DNA of 64,000 nt from Haematococcus lacustris (Eukaryota > Chlorophyta > Chlorophyceae > Chlamydomonadales > Haematococcaceae), in contig JASKMD010000015.1 in NCBI GenBank assembly GCA_030144725.1, forward strand, positions 8,481-72,480, read 5' to 3'. Positions 29,880 through 38,611 of this stretch are shown here, in pieces. Position 1 is the stretch's first letter; the number at the start of each line of letters is the position of its first letter. The translations under genes were made by a program, and so were the position numbers. The notes under the pieces are model-generated. The model made no database searches, was not told the origin of the DNA, and saw nothing but the letters and a program-made list of their open reading frames with translations.

Positions 29880-31778
29880 ATGTCCAACTTGCTATTTACA
29901 GCTACTGAGGTGCGCTCAATGAGCGGTGCACTGAGTTGCTTGACGCGTGCACAACACCAACAGCTGTTGACATGTCGCACAAAGAAGGAATTCCGTGACA
30001 TGCTTTGCTTCTTGTATGGTGATGCCTTGCTTTCAGAAATCGATACAGATGCCCGGAATCAGCTTGTTCAATCGGCCTCAAACCAGCAAATGCAGCAGGT
30101 GCAACAAAGGTTTGCGACCCTTAGCACTGTGGCACAAAATGTTGCTGCCCATGGCGCGCAAGCAGCCGAACAGCCTAATGTCGCGGCCTTAGGCGCGCCC
30201 TCAACCCAACAACCCAACAACGCTGCCCTTGGCGCGGGACAGCAAAATGGAGCGGCCAACGTCCCTCTCTTCAGCTTTACTCCCGTCTCAGGTGTGCAAA
30301 CGGGTATGCAAAGTGACACAGCGCCCGCAAATGCTAACATTCCACTGCATTTGTCGTCCGCAGTTCCCACCGCGCCTAGTGCGCCTCAGCCCCAACCACA
30401 AGCCCAACCTCAGCCTCAGCTTCAGCCTCAACCTGTGCAGCAACTGGCCCAAGAGGTCGCCGCTGCAGCGACAGTGGTCGCAGCGGCCGGGCCAGGAGAG
30501 GCCAAAACAGCGGCTATTAATGCTTTCACAAGCTCAGCTCAACAGCTGCTCACTGCAGCTGGGCGCCTGCACGCTGTAGAGCCGGTGAGCCGTGCTCAAT
30601 CTGCAGCCTTGCATGTAGAGCCAACCCAAGTGGCCAGAAGCAATGTCAGAGTCACGCTCCCTGTAATCAAGAAATGGAGCAGCAAGGACTTGCTAGAGGG
30701 CAGGGACTTTGACATGTTTGTCACTGACGTGCGACGCTATGCGTCTGCATTGAATCAGGAGCTCACTGAGACACTCCTGCTCCACTCAACAGATGACCTA
30801 CGCAAGGTGGTTGGTGTCAAGGTGAGCCAAGCCCACAGCCAGGGCAAGGCTATGACAGCTGCTGAAGTGATAGTTTACATGAAAGAGCTGATAGGGTACC
30901 ACTTGCATGACACCAAGCACATTGCCATGAATCGGCTAGTGCAAGGTCATGTCAAGCAGCAACCTGGCCAAAGTGTGCTTGAGTATGCAGTAGGTTTCAG
31001 GTTAGAGGCCCTCAAGGCTGCTGAAGTGCCGCAGCCCATCCTCTGTGACATGTTTGTTAGAGGTCTCACATCCGACCTGCGTCAGAAGTGCGCACGAGAT
31101 AGTGATGGTCTGGTATGGACTGATCTGAATGCATGCATCCAGTATGCTGCAGGCAAAGAGGCAGGCATGGCCAGCACCACCAAACCTGTTGTGGCAGTAG
31201 CACCAGATGCACAGCACAATGCTGTAGCTGCTTTGCCCAAGTGGAACAGGGGTGATCGGTCCAGTGGCCGTGGTGGTTTCTCTCAAAGAGCCTTTGCTGC
31301 TCGCAATGCGCAGGGCATGTCAGTGTCGGATGATGGCCGCCACATCCAGAATGTGGATGGCAGCTGGCGTGAAGTGGGTGGTCAGCCTGCAAAGCAGCGT
31401 TATGCCCCAGCGGCTCAGCCCTCCCACCCTTCATCCCACCCTCCAACCCACCCTTCCAGCGCAGCTGTGCCACAGCATGAGCCAGCGCCGCACCATGCAA
31501 GGGGTGCTAGGGGTGCGCGCCAGTATAGGTACAACCCGTACGCAGCACCTCCGCCTATGGGGCGTGGCAGGGGGCGTGGTGGCCAGCCTTCAGGATCAGC
31601 ACCAGGCCGGGGAATGCCACCGGGCCGAGGCAGGGGCCGTGGCTACCCGCGTCAGGTTACCTGGCAGCCAGCTGAGACCTGGCCTGTGGCAGCAGCCCCT
31701 GTGTACCAGCCTGAGCTGTGCGAGGGTTGCGGCTATCCGTACCCAGAGTGCCAGTGCCCTTACGAGGCTGATTGCTAG
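29880..31778 (+). CDS. Gag of element 3
   Basis: The ATG at 29880 (Met-Ser-Asn-Leu-Leu) fits better than the upstream TTG. The N-terminal part is helical. The middle has Ala/Gln/Pro low complexity and then a capsid-like domain (TDVRRYASALNQELTETLLL, VLEYAVGFRLEALKAAEVPQ). The C-terminus is RGG-like (MGRGRGRGGQPSGSAPGRG) and ends with a Cys-rich CEGCGYPYPECQC. It terminates in UAG followed by G, after which the same frame stays open into pol. A second open stretch lies upstream (29614-29817, with WLANCRGKLSFPWEPHQEL), ending at a donor-like GGTAAGTG. Confidence 0.85.
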   Translation: MSNLLFTATEVRSMSGALSCLTRAQHQQLLTCRTKKEFRDMLCFLYGDALLSEIDTDARNQLVQSASNQQMQQVQQRFATLSTVAQNVAAHGAQAAEQPNVAALGAPSTQQPNNAALGAGQQNGAANVPLFSFTPVSGVQTGMQSDTAPANANIPLHLSSAVPTAPSAPQPQPQAQPQPQLQPQPVQQLAQEVAAAATVVAAAGPGEAKTAAINAFTSSAQQLLTAAGRLHAVEPVSRAQSAALHVEPTQVARSNVRVTLPVIKKWSSKDLLEGRDFDMFVTDVRRYASALNQELTETLLLHSTDDLRKVVGVKVSQAHSQGKAMTAAEVIVYMKELIGYHLHDTKHIAMNRLVQGHVKQQPGQSVLEYAVGFRLEALKAAEVPQPILCDMFVRGLTSDLRQKCARDSDGLVWTDLNACIQYAAGKEAGMASTTKPVVAVAPDAQHNAVAALPKWNRGDRSSGRGGFSQRAFAARNAQGMSVSDDGRHIQNVDGSWREVGGQPAKQRYAPAAQPSHPSSHPPTHPSSAAVPQHEPAPHHARGARGARQYRYNPYAAPPPMGRGRGRGGQPSGSAPGRGMPPGRGRGRGYPRQVTWQPAETWPVAAAPVYQPELCEGCGYPYPECQCPYEADC

Positions 31779-34298
31779 GGTTTTGCCTGGACTAGAAATG
31801 GATGTATCTTACCAGGTGCTGAGCAAGGCCAGCTGCCGAACACATTGGTGTATGTAAGAGAAGTACACAATGTTGTCTCTGAGCAACCGTTCCTGACTCC
31901 CAACATCCTTGGCGCTGTCTGCACGCCAATAAAAACAAAGCAGCTAACCCTTCCCTTTGTCTTCACAGCAAGGCTTGGAGGCAGAGAATGTGTGGCTATG
32001 ATTGACACAGGCGCCACGTACACAATCCTGTCTGAGAAGTGGCTAAATACCAACCCGACAGCAGACGTCACACTAGCACCACTGGAGCACAAGGTGCAGG
32101 TGCTTGCAGCAAACAATGCTGTGCTACCCATTACCAGCCAGGTGCATGGAATGGTGTGCATGCAAAAGTCATTGACACCGGTGGTGGCAAAAATCCTTCC
32201 TCAAATGCTTGATGGCATTGATCTAATTCTTGGCGCTGATTGGCAAAAGTCGCATAACGCGCTACTCGACGTCAGCACTAACATCTGCCATATCCAAGTT
32301 CAAGGCAAAAAACACAAGCTTCATTCTCAACATCTCAAATTTCAACCTGGCATTGCAGTCTTGACCCACATGGCAAACAGCAACAAGCCTGTGGAACAGT
32401 GCAGCGCGCAGCAAGCAGCGCGAGCACTCAGGAAAGGCTGCCCAAGTGTCTTGGTGTTGGTGCAACCTGATGATGGTGATGCTGATGAAGGATGGCACAG
32501 TGGGTCGCTTGCTTCTGTGATTGCGAGCAGTGCTAAAAAACCAAAAACTGAACAACATGTGCATGGGCTCATGCCCCAGAGTGAGGTGGATGCCTTGGTG
32601 CATGACATGTATCCCGAGGTCTTCCAAGACATGCCATCAGGGCTGCCACCTGACCGTGGAGTTGGGCATACCATTCGCATGGTGCCTGATCACGTGCCAC
32701 CTTATCAGCGTTCTAGGCGCTACACCCTCAAAGAAATGAATGAAATGAAAAAACAAGTGGCCGAGCTGCTAGCTAAAAAGCTCATTGAGCCTAGCTGCAG
32801 TCATTACGGCGCTCCAGTCCTATTTGTGGAAAAGCGTGATGGGACATTGAGGATGTGTGTCGACTACCGAGCTCTAAACAAGCTCACAGTACGGGATAGG
32901 TATCCTTTGCCACGCATCGATGACCTCTTTGACAAACTGCAAGGCAAGACAATCTTCAGCTCTTTGGATCTGCAAAGTGGCTACCACCAGATTCGTATCA
33001 CCCCCGAAGATATGCCTAAGACAGCATTTGTGACCCCTGAGGGCCAGTTCCAGTACAAAGTGCTGAGCTTTGGATTGACAAATGCACCGGCTACATTCCA
33101 ACGTGTCATGAACCGTGTGTTCGAGAAACAGCTCAAAGAGGGCTTTGTGCTCGTGTATCTGGACGACATCCTGGTGATGAGCAGCTCACCAGAAGAGCAT
33201 GCTATGCATTTGAAAGAAGTACTGCAAGTAATGAAAGACAACCAGTTGTATGCCAAACTGAGCAAGTGTGACTTCAACAGACCAGAACTGAAGTTCTTGG
33301 GGCATATCGTCGGCAGGCAAGGAATTGCAGTAGACCCTGCCAAGGTGCAAGTCATCAAGGAGTGGCCTGTCCCTACATCTCTCAAAGAGCTACAAGCTTT
33401 CCTGGGGTTGGCCAACTTCTTCCGGCGGTTCATTGCTGGGTATAGCACCATCGCTGCCCCACTCACACACTTGACCGGTGAAAAAGTGGCTGCCGGTACA
33501 AACTGGCAACAACTGGGAGAGCCTGCTTTAAGAGCTTTCAACGCTCTCAAGCAAGCTTTATGCTCCACTCCAGTGCTGGCGCTCCCTGATCCCAACCAGC
33601 CGTTTGAAGTGTGGTCTGATGCCTCACAAGTCGGCACGGGAGGTGTTCTCTTGCAGGGTGGTAGAGTGGTGGCATACACCAGCCACAAGTTCTCCCCTGC
33701 ACAGATGAAATACACCACAGGAGAGCAAGAACTTCTGGGTATCATCAGAGCACTGCAAGAATGGCGCTGCTACCTTGACGGGGCCGTGCATGTGACCATT
33801 GTGACTGACCACAACCCTTTGATCTATCTCAAGACACGGACAAATCTCTCCAGGCGGCAAGCCCGATGGATGGAGTTCCTGGCACGCTTTAACCATCACA
33901 TTGAGTACAAGCCAGGGAAGGGCAATGTGGCAGATCCGCTGAGTCGCAATCCTGCTCTGACATACCAGATGACCAGCACTGGCAGTAATGACGACGACGG
34001 AGAGCCTATCATGATCTCCGTTGGTGCCGCCTTATGTGTGTCTGGCGTGTATGCCCTGGTGTTGACACGGCGCCAAGCTGGGCTGCTGCAACAGCAGTCC
34101 ACTGGTCAGCCTCCACCGGCTGCGCCATGCCCTCCAGCTGACACACGCCGCCACAGACGCCCATGCGCTGATGGTCGGGCTGTCGTCCCTAACCCTGTCG
34201 CCCCATGTGATGAGTGGCCTGGTGGGGGGGGAGACCCAGCTGGACTCGGCCACACACACACCTGCGGCGAGCACCGAGTACAGCACGACAACAGGTGA
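31779..34298 (+). CDS. Protease, RT and RNase H of element 3
   Basis: Open in the gag frame directly after the UAG at 31776-31778. The protease has VAMIDTGATYTILSEKW. RT has the fingers (APVLFVEKRDGTLRMCVDYR), DLQSGYHQIRI and the catalytic [13 protein letters not shown]. RNase H has VWSDASQVGTGGVLLQGG and ends YKPGKGNVADPLSRNP. The frame runs off course in the linker before the integrase, where a run of eight Gs near 34213-34221 is the likeliest place for a one-base slip. Confidence 0.92.
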   Translation, partial: GFAWTRNGCILPGAEQGQLPNTLVYVREVHNVVSEQPFLTPNILGAVCTPIKTKQLTLPFVFTARLGGRECVAMIDTGATYTILSEKWLNTNPTADVTLAPLEHKVQVLAANNAVLPITSQVHGMVCMQKSLTPVVAKILPQMLDGIDLILGADWQKSHNALLDVSTNICHIQVQGKKHKLHSQHLKFQPGIAVLTHMANSNKPVEQCSAQQAARALRKGCPSVLVLVQPDDGDADEGWHSGSLASVIASSAKKPKTEQHVHGLMPQSEVDALVHDMYPEVFQDMPSGLPPDRGVGHTIRMVPDHVPPYQRSRRYTLKEMNEMKKQVAELLAKKLIEPSCSHYGAPVLFVEKRDGTLRMCVDYRALNKLTVRDRYPLPRIDDLFDKLQGKTIFSSLDLQSGYHQIRITPEDMPKTAFVTPEGQFQYKVLSFGLTNAPATFQRVMNRVFEKQLKEGFVLVYLDDILVMSSSPEEHAMHLKEVLQVMKDNQLYAKLSKCDFNRPELKFLGHIVGRQGIAVDPAKVQVIKEWPVPTSLKELQAFLGLANFFRRFIAGYSTIAAPLTHLTGEKVAAGTNWQQLGEPALRAFNALKQALCSTPVLALPDPNQPFEVWSDASQVGTGGVLLQGGRVVAYTSHKFSPAQMKYTTGEQELLGIIRALQEWRCYLDGAVHVTIVTDHNPLIYLKTRTNLSRRQARWMEFLARFNHHIEYKPGKGNVADPLSRNPALTYQMTSTGSNDDDGEPIMISVGAALCVSGVYALVLTRRQAGLLQQQSTGQPPPAAPCPPADTRRHRRPCADGRAVVPNPVAPCDEWPGGGGDPAGLGHTHTCGEHRVQHDNR

Positions 34299-36038
34299 CT
34301 CACTCATAGAGGCAATTATAAAAGGCTACAGCACCGATGAGCGGTTCGCTGATCGTGCCTACACACAAGCCTATGAGTTGAGTGAAGCAGGGCTATGGAT
34401 GTCCGGTGGCAAGGTGGTTGTGCCTAAGAGCCCCCTTGTCAAGAGGCAGGTGCTTGAGTCATGCCATGATGCCAACTATGCTGGTCACATGGGCATCAGC
34501 AAGACATGGCATGGCGTGAACCGCTATTTCACGTGGCCGGGCATGCGCAAGGATGTGGAGGACTATGTCACTCCTACAAATTAATCCCTGCATTCTTCCC
34601 TGCGTTTTTGACCAACCTTGTCCGATCGGACTGAAATTTTGATGGATGGTGTTTCGCAGAAAATAAAACATATTGTTTTTTGAGAAATAGTTTCGAAAAA
34701 CAATATGTTTTATTTTTTGCGAAACACCACCCATCAAAATTTCAGTCCGATCGGACAAGGTTGGTCAAAAACGCAGGGAAGAATGCAGGGATTAATTTGT
34801 AGGAGTGGTGCGGCAATGTGATGCCTGCCAGCGCAACAAGCCCAGCACCCGCCTCAAGGCCGGCAAGCTCCAACCCCTGTCTATACCTGGTCGTCGCTGG
34901 GAAAGCATAAGTATGGACATGATTGTAAAACTGCCCAAGAGTGGGAAGCAAAACTATGACAGCATCATGGTCTATGTCGACAGGCTCAGCAAGATGGTGC
35001 ATCTGGTCCCTACACACGAGGCAATCAGTGCTGCAGACGCTGCCCGGCTGTTCTATCGTGAAGTGGTGCGGCTACATGGCCTGCCGGCCTCGGTCGTGAG
35101 TGACCGTGGCCCTATCTTCAACAGCCAGTACTGGAGGCATGTGTGCGAGCTGTGCCACACCCAGCTGTGTATGTCCAGTGCCTACCATCCTGAGACTGAC
35201 GGCCAGACCGAAAGAGCTATTGAATCTAGCTAGCAGAATCATTGAAGAAATGCTAAGACATTATGTCGACGAGAACCACAGTGACTGGGCAGACCACTTG
35301 CCTTAGGTTGAGTTCGCCATAAACAACTCATGGCACGAGACGGTGCGCAATTCGCCATTCTTCCTCAATTATGGCCAGCATCCGCTGACGCCAGCTGTGA
35401 TGGACCTACCACGCAAAGTGCCTAAGGCAGCTGAGTTTGTGGAGGGTATCGAAAAGGCTGTGCGGAAAGCCAAACAATGCTGGCGAGTGGCTCAGCAGCG
35501 GATGAAAGCTTTGGTCGATGGCAAGCGACGTGAAGTCTCGTATCACCCGGGTGCACAGGTGTTGCTCAGTACTGTCAACATGAGAAACAACCAAAATGAG
35601 CAAGGAGTGCGAAAACTGAAACCACGCTATGTGGGGCCCTTCACAGTGCTGCGGATGATTGGCAAGGTGGCAGTACAACTGCATCTGCCTCTTAGCTGGA
35701 ACCGCATGCACAACGTGTTCCATGTGTCCCTAGTCAAGCCCTACTGTGGGAACCAAACGCCTAACTTAGCGGCACCGCCTCCTGTGCAGTGGCTAGAAGG
35801 AGAACCTGTCTATGAGGTTGAGAAGCTGCTGGCTCACAGGGTCGTGAAGCTCAAAGGCCGCAACCGGGGCAAGGGCCGGCCCAAGAGCAAAGAGGCGAAG
35901 AAAGGCTTGGAGTTCCTAGTTCGGTGGGCTGGCTACTCGGAGGAGCATGACACGTGGGAGCCACAAAAGAATCTCCTGAACTGTGAAGAGGCAATGCAAG
36001 CTTACATTGAGCAGCATGGAGCACTGCCAGAGCTCTAG
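34171..36038 (+). pseudogene. Integrase and chromodomain of element 3, broken
   Basis: Zinc finger: ESCHDANYAGHMGISKTWHG, then the frame stops inside a MITE after DVEDYV. It resumes after the MITE at RQCDACQRNKPS, with the core MDMIVKLPKSG, SDRGPIFNSQYW and ETDGQTER. A frameshift at about 35225 and a UAG at about 35305 (DHLP-stop-VEFAINNSW) follow. The tail from 35343 is open and carries RYVGPFTVLRMIGKVAV, HNVFHVSLVKPY and a chromodomain (FLVRWAGYSEEHDTWEPQKN). It cannot yield a functional integrase. Confidence 0.92.
34569..34807. mobile_element. Foldback MITE, 239 bp
   Basis: Begins CACTCCTACAAATTAATCC and ends with its exact complement. The two arms (about 110 bp each) are inverted copies with only a few mismatches, and the loop is about a dozen bases. 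It is AT-rich against GC-rich surroundings. Removing it with one copy of the flanking GT (34567-34568, 34808-34809) restores the integrase reading DYV-RQCDAC. It has no coding capacity. The CACT start and short duplication hint at the CACTA/EnSpm superfamily, but this is tentative. Confidence 0.9.
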
Positions 36039-36168
36039 ATTTCATACTCTTTACTAATGCTTTTGACACTAAGCGTTGAGGCGCGAGTCCCGGCACTACC
36101 GCAAGTAGCCGGGGCGGGGCAATCACCTAGACACACCAGCTGAGGACAGCTGATTCAACAATGAACCT

Positions 36169-36180
36169 GGTGGGGGGGAA
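36169..36180 (+). other. Polypurine tract of element 3
   Basis: GGTGGGGGGGAA lies immediately before the 3' LTR. Confidence 0.85.
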
Positions 36181-36373
36181 TGTAACGTGGGAATGCGCCA
36201 GGCTATTATGCCAATAAGGCCGCCCGTTCGTATACCCTCTAATAACCAGTGTGTAGTAGGAAGTGTGGTGACCGGTGTCAAAAGCCGGGTTCGACTCCCG
36301 GAGATCTCTCCGTTGACTACGCCCTGAGATCTTGAGCCACACAACCTATTATTCGCTGGTTTAACACGTAACA
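36181..36373 (+). repeat. 3' LTR of element 3
   Basis: 193 bp, no difference seen from the 5' LTR, with the same T-arm-like sequence at 36285-36301. Confidence 0.95.
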
Positions 36374-36378
36374 TGCAG

Positions 36379-36754
36379 GTGATGAGGTGTGTGAGGAGGA
36401 TGTGGGGCGCCAGGGCCAAGCTGAGCCCAGCTACCGCATGGAAGCTATTGAGGAGCTGTTCAGCCCCTCCCGCCTCACCCCCCATCAGCAGCCACCTGCT
36501 CATGGCAGCGCTGGCAGCCAAGACGTACCGAGCAGCAGGAGCAGCAGCAGCAGCAGTCCTGGCCAGGGCACAGGGGCAGGGGGCTCAGATGGTTTAGCCA
36601 GACAACCGGGGCCCAGCATCAGCAGCAGCAGCAGCAGCGGCAGCAGCAGCGGCAGCATGGAGGGGGGCGGCAGCAGGGACAGTGACAGCTGGGGCACCAC
36701 CAGGCAGTCCCCTGCAGAGATTGCCCGGCGCCTGGTGGAGAGTAATGCCGGTGG
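36379..36754 (+). CDS. Exon of the host gene, downstream of element 3
   Basis: It starts right after the duplicated TGCAG. In phase with 29125-29203 it reads [21 protein letters not shown] then [19 protein letters not shown], followed by Ser-rich low complexity and [11 protein letters not shown]. It ends at a donor-like G|GTGGGG, so the GGGGAG microsatellite that follows is probably intronic even though the frame stays open (Gly-Glu repeats). Later exons were not found. The function is unknown. Confidence 0.55.
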
Positions 36755-37220
36755 GGAGGGGGAGGGGGAGGGGGAGGGGGAGGGGGAGGGGGAGGGGGAG
36801 GGGGAGGGGGAGGGGGAGGGGGAGGGGGAGGGGGAGGGGGAGGGGGAGGGGGAGGGGGAGGGGGAGGGGGAGGGGGAGGGGGAGGGGGAGGGGGAGGGGG
36901 AGGGGGAGGGGGAGGGGGAGGGGGAGGGGGAGGGGGAGGGGGAGGGGGAGGGGGAGGGGGAGGGGGAGGGGGAGGGGGAGGGGGAGGGGGAGGGGGAGGG
37001 GGAGGGGGAGGGGGAGGGGGAGGGGGAGGGGGAGGGGGAGGGGGAGGGGGAGGGGGAGGGGGAGGGGGAGGGGGAGGGGGAGGGGGAGGGGGAGGGGGAG
37101 GGGGAGGGGGAGGGGGAGGGGGAGGGGGAGGGGGAGGGGGAGGGGGAGGGGGAGGGGGAGGGGGAGGGGGAGGGGGAGGGGGAGGGGGAGGGGGAGGGGG
37201 AGGGGGAGGGGGAGGGGGAG
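36755..37220. repeat. (GGGGAG)n microsatellite, about 465 bp
   Basis: About 77 perfect GGGGAG hexamers, purine-only on the plus strand. It is followed by CAAACTCTGG and CCTTACCCTAATCAG, as at 13.2 kb. Confidence 0.97.
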
Positions 37221-38068
37221 CAAACTCTGGGGTGGAACCTTACCCTAATCAGAGTGTGGAACAAACTCTAGTGCCAGGGGCCTTTGCTATGGAGTGTACA
37301 GGCCTGCAGGTGCGAGTGGGGCCAGATGGGAGGACACGAGGTGCGAGGGAGTGCAACAGGTCATGGCACTGTGGACCGAAGCACATGTCTCGGTGGTGGT
37401 GTCCCAAAACGATGTAGCGACACAACGAAGGCTTCGCACCTACGCAAATGCTCTTGCTACAACGAACAAAGCACATAACCGGGGGAACGAGCAGAAAAGG
37501 CTCAAGTATAAAGAGTCCCGCGGTCAGTTTGACTATTAGGCCACATAGTCTACTGTAACAAGAAGTGAAGGGTGCACATAGTGTCTTGATGAACCGCTAG
37601 AGCATACAACCACTCCGTCTCTCGCTTGACAGCGCGAGCGACACAAATGACGAGTGAAAGCTAATAGATGTTAAGAAATATGCGGCTGTTCTAGACGCAG
37701 CATCAGCAGTGGTGTGGGTGCGTTAAAGAAGCATTTCAGCTTCTAAGATTTCAAACTCGCGATATCGGCCATCGCAACACAAAGCGCGACTGCACACATA
37801 CTTGAGTTTGCTTCATCACGGCGTCATTAAGAAGGTCGAGGGTGGAGGAGGCGTGCATGGTGATATCTGCCCACAAAATGTAGGCCGGGTTCACGCCTAA
37901 GCAGTGCATCATATACAAAGTCATGGACGCTCAGGACAGCCGTAGCATGTAGCCAAGCGAGCCCTCTATATACTGACGTGCTTCGTTGATCAATCCGCAA
38001 ACTGTGCGAGAAATAAACCGCGTGAAACGGACACACCCCCTTTTCAAGGGGGTTGGGAGGCCCTGACC
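37221..38068. other. No gene recognised
   Basis: Mixed sequence without a convincing frame. GTTGGGAGGCCCTGAC (about 38052-38067) is the reverse complement of the sequence following the hAT copy at about 3904, marking an old rearrangement or repeat boundary. Confidence 0.4.
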
Positions 38069-38611
38069 TATTGCCCTGCTTGTTACCAAAAAGAAGTTTC
38101 TGCAAATGTCACCATGCTGTGATTCACCCGCTGCATTCACCCGCTGCATTCACCCGCTGCATGTCGTTAACGCAGTGTTGCGCAGCTAGATTGCAATCCA
38201 GGCTGTAGCTTGTACCCATGGACGCGGTTCGACAAATGTTCCTTCGCAAGGCCGCCCCTCCTTTCTCAGCTCGCGAGCAGGCTGGTAGGCATTGGCATCC
38301 TTTCTGTACTAAAGATGCAAACACATGGTTGGCTACTGCTGCGCGCAGGACATTATTGCCGTCGTCTCGAGGGGGCTGCGGGATGGGCATTGCAGCGTCT
38401 GCAGGCAGGGTTGAAAGCTTCGGCATCCCAGCAAGACAGGCAGCAAGCGCAGCAGTTATGCAGCCTCTTTTTGACGGACCCAGACATGCTTGACGTGCTG
38501 CTCGCCCTGCACGACATCCGGGCTGCCCAGCTGCGGGTGGCATGCCCCCCCCTGATTTTTCGGTTGGGGAGGGCATCGGCGACATGCAGCAAGTGGGATG
38601 TGCCCACTGCC
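38069..38611 (+). repeat. Segment shared with 2524-3066
   Basis: Nearly identical to 2524-3066. It includes a triplicated ATTCACCCGCTGC motif at its left end. Here it is continuous with the rest of the gene, so this is the parental-looking copy. Confidence 0.8.

Larger units (their letters stand above)
29384..36373 (+). mobile_element. Ty3/gypsy chromovirus LTR retrotransposon (element 3), defective
   Basis: Complete 6,990-bp insertion with short 193-bp LTRs, identical by eye (29384-29576, 36181-36373). The target duplication TGCAG is at 29379-29383 and 36374-36378. Plus-strand order: gag, a single in-frame UAG, protease, RT, RNase H, integrase, chromodomain. The integrase is broken four ways: a frameshift before its zinc finger, a 239-bp MITE, a frameshift near 35225 and a UAG near 35305. 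It sits in a host intron, and its duplicated TGCAG recreates the 3' splice site. Confidence 0.95.

Noticed and set aside
34569..34807. Rho-independent terminator or regulatory hairpin
   Set aside because: Arms of over 100 bp, clean insertion into integrase coding sequence and a direct GT duplication fit a MITE instead.
36682..37264. Gly-Glu, Gly-Arg, Ser-Pro and Leu-Pro repeat ORFs
   Set aside because: Translations of the GGGGAG repeat, which probably lies in an intron after the GTGGGG donor.
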